Assembly: GCA_019422065.1 (NCBI GenBank) | Contig: JAHZEA010000010.1 | Location: 1 to 64,000, forward strand | Reading direction: 5' to 3' | Origin: Lachnospiraceae bacterium | Lineage (GTDB): Bacteria > Bacillota > Clostridia > Lachnospirales > Anaerotignaceae | DNA length: 64,000 bases | In this document: piece after piece, positions 17,642 through 27,175 of the stretch | Position numbering within the stretch: position 1 is the first letter of the stretch | Layout: every line of letters begins with the position of its first letter | Program-made: the position numbers and the translations under genes | The notes under the pieces: model-generated | The model's input: the letters and a program-made list of their open reading frames with translations, nothing else | What the model was told of the DNA's origin: nothing | The model's database searches: none

Positions 17642-19035
17642 TGGACACAAATAACAGCCAAAAACCTCATAATAAAAAAACAATATCTCAAAACAGCATT
17701 GGCATTATAATATGCGCCCTTTGCGTTACGCTTACAGTAGGCATTAATCTTTTAGTAAATGAACTTCCAGTAGAAAGCACAAAGCTTGACACAACGGAAA
17801 TAGGCCTTCATACCCTTTCCGACAATACAAAAGAACTTCTTAACTCTATAACAGAAGATATATATATTTACAGAGTGTGCCAGAGCGGAAAAGAAGACGC
17901 TACACTTACAGACATGCTTGAAAGATACGCTTCTTTATGCTCATATCTTCATATCAGTACTATAGACCCTGCGGCATACCCTAATTTTGAGCAGCAGTAT
18001 ACAGATGAAAGCTTAAGCAACAACAGCATAATAGTAACATCTGCAAAACGCAGCCAGATAATAGATTATGCTAACATAGCCACATATACAGCATTTAATG
18101 GTGAAGATTACCTTACAAGCGCCATTAAATACGTTACAAGTGAAAGCCTGCCTGTGCTTTATGCTCTTGAGGGCCACGGCGAGAAAAAAGCCGACGATTC
18201 ACTTGTTTCAGCATTTAATAAAGCCGGCATAGAGCTTAAAAGCCTTAATCTGCTTTCTTCAGGCACTATACCAGAAGATACAGAGTGTATATTTGTATAT
18301 GCTCCTGAAACTGACTTAACAGCTCAGGAAGCCGCTCAGCTGACAGAATATTTGGCAAATAACGGAAAAATGCTTTTAATCACTGACTATAATTCGTCGG
18401 AGCTTACAAACTTTACAGCCGTAATGAAAGAATACGGTGTATCCACATTAGACGGCGTTGTAATGGAAGGCGCAGCAGACAGATGTTTAAGCGGTTATCC
18501 GTATTATATTCTGCCTTATGCCAACGAAAAAAGCGACATAACAAAACAGTTTAACAACAACAGCTCTTTTGTTTTAATGCCCCTTGCTCAGGCTATAGTT
18601 AAAAATTCCGATATAAGAGATACAGTAGAAATTACAGACCTTCTTACAACATCTGATTTGGCATATATAATACAGGATAATTCTTATGAAAAAGTTGATG
18701 ATGTGCCAAACGGCCCTTATTCCCTTGCTGTATCAATAGAAGAAGAATATGACGGAAACGACACTAAAATAGTATGGATAACAAACAGCGAGTTTATTAC
18801 ATCTCAGTCCGACCAAATGGTAGGCGGCGCAAACTCACAGTTCTTAACATCAGCCGTTAATTACCTTTGTGGACAAGACATATCTTCTTCCGTTAATGGT
18901 AAGTCACTTTCATTAGGTACTCTTGTAGTTACAACATCACAAAGCAGAATGTGGAAAATAATACTTACAGGCGTAATTCCGGCTATAGCGGCGGCCTTTG
19001 GAGTAGTTGTATGGTACAGAAGGAGGAACCGCTGA
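17641..19035 (+). CDS. GldG-like auxiliary subunit of an ABC-2 system
   Basis: About 464 residues. One N-terminal transmembrane helix (about 20-42), a large extracytoplasmic region of the 'ABC-type uncharacterised transport system' fold (GldG/IFT52-like; segments YALEGHGEK and LLITDYNS), and a C-terminal transmembrane helix ending in Arg residues. An in-frame GTG at 17632 lies inside the ribosome site, so ATG 17641 is chosen. It overlaps the permease stop and the following gene start by one base each, so the operon is translationally coupled. Confidence 0.85.
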   Translation: MDTNNSQKPHNKKTISQNSIGIIICALCVTLTVGINLLVNELPVESTKLDTTEIGLHTLSDNTKELLNSITEDIYIYRVCQSGKEDATLTDMLERYASLCSYLHISTIDPAAYPNFEQQYTDESLSNNSIIVTSAKRSQIIDYANIATYTAFNGEDYLTSAIKYVTSESLPVLYALEGHGEKKADDSLVSAFNKAGIELKSLNLLSSGTIPEDTECIFVYAPETDLTAQEAAQLTEYLANNGKMLLITDYNSSELTNFTAVMKEYGVSTLDGVVMEGAADRCLSGYPYYILPYANEKSDITKQFNNNSSFVLMPLAQAIVKNSDIRDTVEITDLLTTSDLAYIIQDNSYEKVDDVPNGPYSLAVSIEEEYDGNDTKIVWITNSEFITSQSDQMVGGANSQFLTSAVNYLCGQDISSSVNGKSLSLGTLVVTTSQSRMWKIILTGVIPAIAAAFGVVVWYRRRNR

Positions 19036-20405
19036 TGAAAAATAAAGGCATTAAAATAATTACTGTGCTTGTTGTTTTAAACGTTGTTGTATTTGGTATA
19101 TTCGGCGTTTTAAGGCACCAAAACAACATAGCCGCCAGTGCTGATACCAATATATATGTTTCTGAAAAAACAACAGGTGATATAGTTTCTATAAATTGCC
19201 AAAACGATAATATGCCTTTTGAGTTTGATTTAAAAGACGGCTCTTGGGTTCTTGCTTCTGATGAAACATTCCCTGTAAGCACAGAAACAGTTAATGAATT
19301 CTTAGAAAAAGGCAATAACCTTGTAGCTGCAAGGCTTGTGTCTTCTGACGGGGACTATGAAAAATTTGGTCTTAACTCCCCTCAGCAGACAATAACACTT
19401 ACAGACACACAAGGAGTGAGTGTTACATATTTAATAGGCAGTTATAACGAAAATATAGAGCGTTATTATGCCTGCGAAAAAGACAGCAAAAATATTTACA
19501 TTATAAATAAATCCGTAGGCGATGTGCTTGTGCAGGACCTTTATTCATATGCTGCATCTTACGACCTTTCAGGCCTTTCAAAGGCTACACTTGTATCTTT
19601 TGACTGTATAACACCTGAAAGCCAAGTGTCAGTATTTCAGGCTGAAAAAGACGAAAACAGCCCTATGGGCAGCAGCTCAATTTGGCGTTTTTCACAACCT
19701 TTTAACAGCGATACATTTGTAGATGCCAATAAAGTAGATGCTTTAATATCTAAGCTTAAAACAGCAGCAGCAAGCAAGTGTGTGTCATACTCACCTGATG
19801 AAGCGGATATTGAAAATTACGGCCTTTCAAATCCTCAAAGCTCGTTTAAATTAACATACACAACCGACAGCGGAGAAAAACAGGCTGTTATGTATTTAGG
19901 CAAAGAAAACGAGGACGGCTCAATATATATTATGTTTGAAGATGCCAGCACAATAGGCCTTTTAGATAGCGAAACAGCTTCTTCGCTTAAAGAGTATTTT
20001 GACTGCTATAAATTTGTTCCACAGTCAATATGCGCTGTTAAAAAAGACAAAGTAGATACTATGACTGTAACAGCAAACGGCACAACATATAACTTTGCTT
20101 TTACAGATAATGGCTACACCCTTAACGGTGCGCCTTGCTCAGATGAAAGTTTTGAGGCGTTTTACAATAAGCTTTCCGGCATTGTAAGCAATACTCACAG
20201 CAGTGAAGCAGCACAGACTGCCGCAGGAGAAGACAGCTTTACAATAACATATCACTTTAAAGACACATCCTACAGTGATGTAACGGCTGTTTATACACCT
20301 TACGACAGCAACTATTACACAGCATCTTGTGGTCAAATGAGCGGAAGACTTGTAAATAAACGCTCCGTAGAAAGTGTATTAAGCCTTCTTGAAGCAGTTG
20401 AGTAA
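19035..20405 (+). CDS. DUF4340-like exported protein of the ABC cassette
   Basis: About 456 residues with an N-terminal membrane anchor (about 5-27) and a mostly beta extracytoplasmic region with two related segments (FPVSTETVNEFLEKG with EKFGLNSPQQTI, and again VDANKVDALISKL with ENYGLSNPQSSF). This duplicated 'x-YGL-x-xPQ' pattern is characteristic of DUF4340 proteins, which co-occur with GldA/F/G-type transporters. The frame is open upstream to 18951, but ATG 19035 overlaps the previous stop (TGATG) after GGAGG. Function unknown. Confidence 0.82.
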   Translation: MKNKGIKIITVLVVLNVVVFGIFGVLRHQNNIAASADTNIYVSEKTTGDIVSINCQNDNMPFEFDLKDGSWVLASDETFPVSTETVNEFLEKGNNLVAARLVSSDGDYEKFGLNSPQQTITLTDTQGVSVTYLIGSYNENIERYYACEKDSKNIYIINKSVGDVLVQDLYSYAASYDLSGLSKATLVSFDCITPESQVSVFQAEKDENSPMGSSSIWRFSQPFNSDTFVDANKVDALISKLKTAAASKCVSYSPDEADIENYGLSNPQSSFKLTYTTDSGEKQAVMYLGKENEDGSIYIMFEDASTIGLLDSETASSLKEYFDCYKFVPQSICAVKKDKVDTMTVTANGTTYNFAFTDNGYTLNGAPCSDESFEAFYNKLSGIVSNTHSSEAAQTAAGEDSFTITYHFKDTSYSDVTAVYTPYDSNYYTASCGQMSGRLVNKRSVESVLSLLEAVE

Positions 20406-20414
20406 AATATAAAT

Positions 20415-20448
20415 TAAAGGCACTGAATTAAATCAGTGCCTTTTTTAT
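20415..20448. terminator. bidirectional terminator, ABC operon / dehydrogenase gene
   Basis: AAAGGCACTGA / TCAGTGCCTTTTTT stem-loop between convergent genes. Confidence 0.85.
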
Positions 20449-20451
20449 TAC

Positions 20452-21396
20452 TTATAAATAATCCTTATAAAATTTATCTAGTATTTCAAGAAATCTCTTA
20501 TCCCTTTCGGCTATAGCCTCTTTATCTTTTCCATTTGAATAGTCATAAAATCCTAAACCGTTTTTAACGCCATGTCCGCCTTTTTCGCATACTGTTTGAG
20601 TTAAAAGAGGTATGTTTTCTTCATCTGAAAGGTCAGGCACAAGATAGCGTGATATTTTATCAAATGTATCAAGTCCGCCTATATCCGCAACTCTAAAAGG
20701 CCCTATACAGGCATAGCGCATACCAAGGCCAAAGCGTACTACATCATCTATATCCTCAATATCTGCCCAGCCGTTTTGTGCTATATATGCCGCTTCTCTT
20801 AATATAGCGTACTGAAGCCTGTTAAATATAAATCCGGCGCACTCTTTTTTAACAACTACGGCTTTTTTATGTATGCTCTCACAAACTTTTTTAACTGTTT
20901 CCAGTGTTTCGTCACTTGTATTTTCGCCTTTTATAATTTCTATAAGCGGCACAAGGTGCGGCGGGTTAATCCAGTGCATACCTGCAAATCTTTCAGGATA
21001 TTTAAGCTCTTTAGCCATTTCACTTACAGAAAGGCCTGATGTATTTGTAACTATAATGCAGTCCTTAGGCGCAACATCTGATATATAGCGGTAAAAATCC
21101 TTTTTAATTTCCATATCCTCTATAATGGTTTCAATTATATATTGCGCGTTATTAAAACATGAATAGTCAGTTGTAAAGTTTATTGATTTTTTAATTCTGT
21201 CCGATTCTTCTTTAGTTAAATGCCCTGCTTTTACAAGGCTTTCCTGATTTATTTCCATAAGATTTACAGCTTTTTCTATTGACTTATCTGTTCTGCCCAA
21301 AAGTGTTGTGTTATAGCCATACTGGGCAAATATCTGGGCCATTGAAGCACCCATAACACCAGGACCGTATATTACTATTGATTTAATATCATTCAT
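20452..21396 (-). CDS. 3-hydroxyacyl-CoA dehydrogenase family protein
   Basis: A 314-residue NAD-dependent dehydrogenase of the Hbd/FadB fold. The N-terminal Rossmann motif is YGPGVMGASMA, the catalytic region GMHWINPPHLVP (His retained; classical Hbd has HFFNP), and the C-terminal domain begins CAGFIFNRLQYA and contains IGPFRVADIGGLDTF. The HW-x-NPP form suggests a substrate other than short-chain 3-hydroxyacyl-CoA, for example carnitine- or gulonate-type hydroxy acids. No thiolase, crotonase or acyl-CoA dehydrogenase lies nearby, so a butyrate-pathway role is doubtful. Divergent from an amidohydrolase gene with a gap of about 120 bases. Confidence 0.82.
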   Translation of the reverse strand: MNDIKSIVIYGPGVMGASMAQIFAQYGYNTTLLGRTDKSIEKAVNLMEINQESLVKAGHLTKEESDRIKKSINFTTDYSCFNNAQYIIETIIEDMEIKKDFYRYISDVAPKDCIIVTNTSGLSVSEMAKELKYPERFAGMHWINPPHLVPLIEIIKGENTSDETLETVKKVCESIHKKAVVVKKECAGFIFNRLQYAILREAAYIAQNGWADIEDIDDVVRFGLGMRYACIGPFRVADIGGLDTFDKISRYLVPDLSDEENIPLLTQTVCEKGGHGVKNGLGFYDYSNGKDKEAIAERDKRFLEILDKFYKDYL

Positions 21397-21516
21397 TTTT
21401 TCAACCTCCTTTGTTATAAATATAGTAACACAATATATAAAAAACGGTAAATAATTATTTGTTTTTTACCTGCATAATGCTATAATTCCATAATAAAAAC
21501 TACAGGAGATGATTAA

Positions 21517-22335
21517 ATGAAAATTGTAGATGCGCATATTCATTATAAACCGGAATATGAACCATTTAATTTAGTGGCTGAAAATTCCGGACATAAAAAC
21601 ACAGCTGAGCACTTAAAAGCTGAGTTTGAAAAAAACAATATATGCCATGCCATAGTTATGGGCAACATTACAGCTGATGTTAAAGACCATAACTACCCGG
21701 ATAACATGAGCTACTGCATAGGTTTTGATTCCAAGTGCTTTGTTGACTTAGAAAAAAACTATGACTATTTTGTTTATATGGCAGAAGAAAACCTTAAGCG
21801 TGATAACTGCGTTGGAATTAAGCTTTATCCCGGATACTGCCATTATTATGTGTATGATGAAATTTACACACCATTTTATAATCTTGCCCAAAAATACCAA
21901 AAGCCTGTAGCTATACACACAGGCGCTGTTTCAAACCCAAGTGCACTTTTAAAATACAGCCACCCTCTTACATTAGATGAAGCGGCAGTTAAATTTCCTA
22001 ATGTGCGTTTTGTTATGTGCCATTTCGGAAATCCGTTTTTAGCCGATGCCGCCGCCGTATGCGAGAAAAACCGGAATATAACAATAGACATATCCGGTCT
22101 TATAGAAGGCAATTTTGATGTTGACTGGTATTTTAAAGCCAAAAGCGGATATGTGGAAATATTAAAAGCTTGGCTTAATTATTTTGGGGATTACAAACGC
22201 ATTATGTACGGCTCTGACTGGCCTATAGTAAACATCGAAAAGTATATTGATGTTATTAAACGCATAATACCAGAGGAAAACCATGAGGATGTATTTTTTA
22301 ATAACGCAGTTAATTTTTATGGCTTAAATTTATAA
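21517..22335 (+). CDS. amidohydrolase-2 family metal-dependent hydrolase
   Basis: A 272-residue TIM-barrel protein. VDAHIHYKP carries the HxH metal pair, VAIHTGAV the third His, VMCHFGNPF the fourth, and MYGSDWPIV the catalytic Asp, matching the amidohydrolase-2 family (decarboxylases and lactonases such as LigW and lactonase-like proteins). Substrate unknown. Ribosome site ACAGGAG before the ATG. The divergent dehydrogenase hints at a shared catabolic function, which is inference. Confidence 0.82.
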   Translation: MKIVDAHIHYKPEYEPFNLVAENSGHKNTAEHLKAEFEKNNICHAIVMGNITADVKDHNYPDNMSYCIGFDSKCFVDLEKNYDYFVYMAEENLKRDNCVGIKLYPGYCHYYVYDEIYTPFYNLAQKYQKPVAIHTGAVSNPSALLKYSHPLTLDEAAVKFPNVRFVMCHFGNPFLADAAAVCEKNRNITIDISGLIEGNFDVDWYFKAKSGYVEILKAWLNYFGDYKRIMYGSDWPIVNIEKYIDVIKRIIPEENHEDVFFNNAVNFYGLNL

Positions 22336-22705
22336 GTTCACAAATTATTTTCAAAATAATCATTTGTAATTTACAAATACTGGTTATTATATACTCATAC
22401 AAAATAAAAACACAGAAATGCAGCGGGTACCTTCCTCAAATATACTCCATCCCCTTAAAAAACCACCCGGTATCCAGACGATTTCTTTTGCATATACAAA
22501 ACCCCTTATAAAAGAATACACAAAAGGCGCCGATAAAAATCGGCGCTTTTTGTGTGCCTAAAATAAAATTCAGCTGATTTTTTTGATGTGCTGCTTAACA
22601 TCATTTTTACTAAACATTTACTTGTTTGTGGTGGAAGGCAATAAATAAACAGCGCTATACTATGTGCCGTAAGTAATAAGTTATATTTTCTTAGGAGGAG
22701 AAATA
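22336..22705 (+). other. intergenic region before the alkaline phosphatase
   Basis: Contains a strong terminator at 22518-22555 and, before it, a stretch at 22420-22490 with inverted pieces (GCGGGTACC, ACCCGGTAT) that I could not assign to a known RNA. A TATACT at about 22658 may be the -10 of the phosphatase gene. Confidence 0.45.
22518..22556 (+). terminator. strong intrinsic terminator upstream of the phosphatase gene
   Basis: GCGCCGAT / ATCGGCGC stem, extended by CACAAAA / TTTTTGTG, with a T-rich 3' arm. It lies about 180 bases beyond the amidohydrolase stop. Confidence 0.8.
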
Positions 22706-24244
22706 ATGAAAAAGAATATTTTAAGACCAATACTTGCACTTTCGGCTGCAGCTATTTTAACAGTCAGCGCATTTACATTTATGCCTGCTGGAACAAATGT
22801 AATAGCAGCATCACAAACAGAAAATACCAGCGTTTCATCTACAAGCCAAGCTCCTAAATATGTTTTCCTTTTCATAGGTGACGGTATGAGCTATCCTCAG
22901 ATACAGGCAGCAAGCGACTACCTTGGTGCTAAAAAGCAAGGCAATACACCAGAAATACTTAAAGGCGGCGAAAACCTTTCATTTATGAATTTCCCTGCTG
23001 TAGGCAGTGCTACAACATTCGACTCAACTTCATTCTGTCCTGATTCAGCTTCAACAGCTACTTCAATTTCAACAGGACACAAAACATACAGCTCTGTAAT
23101 TAATATGGACGAAACAAAGACAATTTCTTATGAAGCCATTACAGAGAAAGTTAAAGACCAGCTTGGCTACAAAGTAGGCGTTATTACAACAGTTAACTTA
23201 AACCATGCTACACCGGCTGCTTTTTATGCTCATCAGGCAAGCAGAAACAACTACTATGAAATTGGTTTGGAAATGGTAGAAAGTGACTTTGATTACTTCG
23301 CAGGCGGCGGACTTTTAAATCCTACAGGCAAAAACGAAGACCAAGAAAGCATTTATACTTTAGCCGAAGAAGCCGGATATAATGTAATTGATACTCAGGC
23401 CGAAGCTGAAGCTCTTACACCAGAAGACGGAAAATCAATTATTATAGGTGAAAACCTTGCCGACAGTGATTCATTAAACTACAGCAACGACAGACCAGAT
23501 GGCGAATGGGCACTTAAAGACTATGTTGCTAAAGGTATTGAAATGCTTGATAACGAAAACGGCTTCTTTATGATGGTAGAAGGCGGAAAGATTGACTGGG
23601 CATGCCATGCTAACGATGCAGGAAGCACAATTTCAGACACAATAGCTTTAAGCGAAGCTGTTGAGGAAGCAGTTGATTTTTATAACGAGCATCCAGATGA
23701 AACTCTTATTTTAGTAACAGGCGACCACGAAACAGGCGGTCTTACAATAGGCTATGCCGGCACAGATTATGATACATATCTTGCTAACCTTACAAACCAG
23801 AAAATTTCATATGCTAAATATGATGAGGAATATGTTTCAAAATATGTTGCAGAAAACACACCATTTGAAACAGTATTAAAAGACATTAAAGAAAACTTCG
23901 GCCTTATGACAGCCGATGACCCTGATGCCGCTGGCAACGAAAAGCTTGTTCTTACAGACTATGAGCTTTCAAAACTTAAAGCAGCTTACGACAAAACAAT
24001 GTCAGGCGAGGAAGTAGACAGCTCAAATCAGGAAGAATACGTTCTTTACGGAACATATGAGCCATTAAGTGTAACAATAACACATATATTAAACAATAAG
24101 TCAGGCATTAACTTTGCTTCTTATGCACACACAGGCCTTCCTGTTGGAGTATTTGCTCTTGGAAACGGACAAGACCTCTTTAACGGATACTATGACAATA
24201 CAGATATATACGATAAAGTAGCAGGTCTGCTTGATATTGAATAA
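22706..24244 (+). CDS. phoA: secreted alkaline phosphatase
   Basis: A 512-residue exported phosphomonoesterase. Signal peptide at about 1-35 (KKN start, cleavage near VIAAS). Metal and active-site motifs: FIGDGMSYPQ (Asp), DSASTATSISTG with the nucleophilic Ser, VEGGKIDWACHANDAG, VTGDHETGGL and YAHTGLPVGVF. The nucleophile motif reads DSAST where the family usually has DSAGT or DSACT. An insertion of about 60 residues before the last His motif is common in Firmicutes enzymes. Strong AGGAGG site. No Pho box recognised. Confidence 0.94.
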   Translation: MKKNILRPILALSAAAILTVSAFTFMPAGTNVIAASQTENTSVSSTSQAPKYVFLFIGDGMSYPQIQAASDYLGAKKQGNTPEILKGGENLSFMNFPAVGSATTFDSTSFCPDSASTATSISTGHKTYSSVINMDETKTISYEAITEKVKDQLGYKVGVITTVNLNHATPAAFYAHQASRNNYYEIGLEMVESDFDYFAGGGLLNPTGKNEDQESIYTLAEEAGYNVIDTQAEAEALTPEDGKSIIIGENLADSDSLNYSNDRPDGEWALKDYVAKGIEMLDNENGFFMMVEGGKIDWACHANDAGSTISDTIALSEAVEEAVDFYNEHPDETLILVTGDHETGGLTIGYAGTDYDTYLANLTNQKISYAKYDEEYVSKYVAENTPFETVLKDIKENFGLMTADDPDAAGNEKLVLTDYELSKLKAAYDKTMSGEEVDSSNQEEYVLYGTYEPLSVTITHILNNKSGINFASYAHTGLPVGVFALGNGQDLFNGYYDNTDIYDKVAGLLDIE

Positions 24245-24356
24245 TAATGCTAATACAAAATTTTTCATAAATTAACCCCTATTAACACGAAAATGTGGTA
24301 CGGAATTTCCGTACCGCATTTCGCTGTCAAAACAAATATTAAGGAGAATACATAAA

Positions 24357-25547
24357 ATGAACGAAAAGCTTAAATATCACATGCCTGTTATAGTGTGTGT
24401 CATTCTTTTTATAGCGCTTTTAATAATACCAACCGGTTACGAAGGCGCCGTTATATATAAAGGCACGGACAGATGCGCCGCCAGAGTATTAAGTGTTTAT
24501 AACGATAACATTATAGATACCGGCCTTATCCGCTCAGGAGAACAGGACTGTGAGATTGAGCTTTTAGGCGGTAAATTTAAAGGCCAAGTAACAACAGGAT
24601 ATAATATGCTTAACGGCTCTCTTGAGTCCGACAAAATATTTGCTCCCGGAGACAAGGCTCTTGTTGTTATAGATTATAAAGGCGACGAAATTTTATCCGT
24701 TAATATGATAGACCATTACAGAATTAATTACGAAGCTATACTTGCCGCCTGCTTTGTTCTTTTTCTTGTGGCGTTTGCCGGAAAAACAGGCATAAGGGCT
24801 GTACTTTCATTTGTTATTACGGTTTTAATGATATGGAAAGTGCTTGTTCCACTTTATTTAAATGGTTTTGACCCTATAATAACAGGTTTTATAATAACAG
24901 TAGCACTTACGGTTATTATAATTTCACTTGTATACGGTTTTGAGTCAAAAACACTTTCAGCCGCAAGCGGCGCAACACTGGGGCTTTTGGTAACAGCCAT
25001 ATTAGGCATAATATTTACAACAGGCTTTAAAATACATGGCGCTATAATGCCAAACTCCGAAAGCCTGCTTTACAGCGGATATCAGGATTTAAACCTTACA
25101 AAAATATACATGGCAAGCATTTTCATTGGCTCATCAGGCGCTGTTATGGATTTAGCCGTTGACATTACATCAGCTGTTAACGAAGTTATAGAAAAAAAGC
25201 CAACAATATCTGCCAAAGAAGCGGCATTAAGCGGCATGAATGTAGGCCGTGCCGCAATGGGCACAATGACAACTACACTTCTTTTGGCATATTCCGGCGG
25301 ATATATTGCCCTTTTAATGGTATTTATGGCACAAGGAACACCTATATACAACATATTAAACTATAAATATGTTTCAGCTGAAATAATAGACACCATAGTG
25401 GGCAGTTTTGGCCTTGTAAGTGTAGCACCTTTTACTGCTATAATGAGCGGCATACTCCTTACAAGAAAAAAACGCCGCCAAATTCAATCTGAAGAAAATA
25501 CAAGTGATACAAACACAGTTATACAAACAAAGCCTGAAACACTTTAA
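24357..25547 (+). CDS. YibE/F family membrane protein
   Basis: A 396-residue protein with an N-terminal helix, an extracytoplasmic beta-rich region (about 30-120), then about seven membrane segments (125-375) and a charged tail. The motifs ESLLYSGYQDL, IFIGSSGAVMDLAVDI and GMNVGRAAMGTMTTTL are typical of YibE/F, a conserved Firmicutes family of unknown function. It follows phoA, separated by a long hairpin without a T-run, so read-through from phoA is possible. Ribosome site AAGGAG. Confidence 0.88.
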   Translation: MNEKLKYHMPVIVCVILFIALLIIPTGYEGAVIYKGTDRCAARVLSVYNDNIIDTGLIRSGEQDCEIELLGGKFKGQVTTGYNMLNGSLESDKIFAPGDKALVVIDYKGDEILSVNMIDHYRINYEAILAACFVLFLVAFAGKTGIRAVLSFVITVLMIWKVLVPLYLNGFDPIITGFIITVALTVIIISLVYGFESKTLSAASGATLGLLVTAILGIIFTTGFKIHGAIMPNSESLLYSGYQDLNLTKIYMASIFIGSSGAVMDLAVDITSAVNEVIEKKPTISAKEAALSGMNVGRAAMGTMTTTLLLAYSGGYIALLMVFMAQGTPIYNILNYKYVSAEIIDTIVGSFGLVSVAPFTAIMSGILLTRKKRRQIQSEENTSDTNTVIQTKPETL

Positions 25548-25605
25548 CAGCCTAAAACTGTTTTAATTAATTACTTATACTAATACAGTTAATATCTCCC
25601 TAAAT

Positions 25606-25644
25606 AAAAAACCAGCGCCTAAATTTAAAGCACTGGTTTTTTTA
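25606..25644. terminator. terminator between YibE/F gene and GH3 gene
   Basis: ACCAG-GC / GC-CTGGT stem with one mismatch, flanked by A6 and T7, usable in both directions between convergent genes. Confidence 0.78.
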
Positions 25645-25654
25645 TTTACTCTCT

Positions 25655-26980
25655 TTATTCAATAATTCCTGTTTCTATTTTCCAAAGCAGTATTCTTAAA
25701 ACAGATTCGTCAATACGGCTTTCGGTTATTTCTCCGCCATTTACAGCCTCTATAACAGCATCTGCCTGCTCTTTGTAGTTTGTTACACATAATAAATCAT
25801 TGCCTGCTAAAACAGCCGCCACAGAAGCCTCTTTATCACCTGTAAAACGCTTTATAGCCTCCATTGAAAGCTCATCAGTTACTATAACACCATTAAAGCC
25901 CAATTCATCCCGCAGTATTTGGTGTACTTTTGGCGATAGTGATGCCGGATAATTTTCATCCATACACTCTACTATATTATGGCTTACCATTACCATGTCC
26001 GCACCGGCATTTATACCGGCTTTAAACGGCAGAAAGTCACTTTCTTCAAATGCGCTGTACGGCCTGCTGTCGTAAACCATATCCTCATGGGTATCTTTAT
26101 TGCTTCCATATCCCGGAAAGTGCTTTAAGGCACAGCCAATACCTTCTTCGGTCATAGTTTCAACAACTGTGGTTACATATTCCGATGTCTGCTGTGCGTC
26201 TTTGCCAAAAGAACGGTCGTAAATGTAGTCATCTGCATTTTCCGAAACATCACATACCGGAGCTAAATTAAGATTAATGCCCAAAGATTTAAGAAGCTGG
26301 CTTTTTTCAACAGTATCACTTTTTATAAGCTCCATACCGCCTTCATTATAAAGCTCCTGTGGTGATTTAAAAGGCTCGTCCCTAAACTGCGTATATTTGC
26401 TTACCCTGTTTACCGTTCCGCCTTCCTCGTCAACACTAATAATCAAAGGCACTTTTGATTCAGACTGTAAAGCTGATATTTCGCTTAATATGCTTTCTTT
26501 ATCTTTATCCTTAAAATCCACCGCAAAAAGAACAAAACCGCCTAATGAATAGTCTTTAATTGCCTGAATTGCTTCGCTTGAATACCTGACTAAAAACATC
26601 TGTCCAACTTTTTCCTCAATTGCCATTTCAGAGAGTATTTCTCTTGCCTTAGCCCTTTTAGGCTCCTCGCCTATTACGGCGCTTTGGGCAGTTAAAACGC
26701 CTTCGTTTTCAGTATACTCAATTTCGGCCGGGCATCCGCTTATTATTCCGTCTTGAGAAACACTCATTTTAGCATCAGCAATATTAATACTGTAGATATC
26801 TCCATTTTTGTCGCTTACAGATATTATATTGTCTTTGTTTTCAATAACAGTTCCTGTTAAAACATTTGTTTCGCTTCCATTTGTTCTTACTGCTTGAACT
26901 TCCTTTTGTTCCTGCGGAGCCTGACAGCCTGCAAGACTTAGGCACAATACAATATAGAGTATGTATTTTAAAATCTTCAT
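25655..26980 (-). CDS. glycoside hydrolase family 3 lipoprotein (NagZ-like)
   Basis: A 441-residue lipoprotein: signal peptide with lipobox LAGC at about 16-19, a small beta domain (about 35-105: NVLTGTVIENKDNIISV), then a GH3 catalytic barrel (about 110-441). GH3 evidence: KVGQMFLVRY, SVDEEGGTVNRV, ALKHFPGYGSNKDTHED with the general-acid His/Asp region, and VTDELSMEAI with the nucleophilic Asp. These are the signatures of beta-N-acetylglucosaminidases of the NagZ type, which in Gram-positives act on peptidoglycan fragments outside the membrane. The extra N-terminal domain is unusual. Confidence 0.87.
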   Translation of the reverse strand: MKILKYILYIVLCLSLAGCQAPQEQKEVQAVRTNGSETNVLTGTVIENKDNIISVSDKNGDIYSINIADAKMSVSQDGIISGCPAEIEYTENEGVLTAQSAVIGEEPKRAKAREILSEMAIEEKVGQMFLVRYSSEAIQAIKDYSLGGFVLFAVDFKDKDKESILSEISALQSESKVPLIISVDEEGGTVNRVSKYTQFRDEPFKSPQELYNEGGMELIKSDTVEKSQLLKSLGINLNLAPVCDVSENADDYIYDRSFGKDAQQTSEYVTTVVETMTEEGIGCALKHFPGYGSNKDTHEDMVYDSRPYSAFEESDFLPFKAGINAGADMVMVSHNIVECMDENYPASLSPKVHQILRDELGFNGVIVTDELSMEAIKRFTGDKEASVAAVLAGNDLLCVTNYKEQADAVIEAVNGGEITESRIDESVLRILLWKIETGIIE

Positions 26981-27175
26981 ATTTCACCTTCCCTAATATT
27001 AGTTAATTATTATAATACAACAAAATTAAGCAATAAAAAATACATTTATGCCAAAAACAAAAATTGTTCAAATATATGAGTTAATAAAGAGTGCAAAAAT
27101 GTTTATTTTAATTGGTGGATTAATTATTAAAACACATTTATACTAATTTTAAAACAACTATTAGGAGGAAAATTA

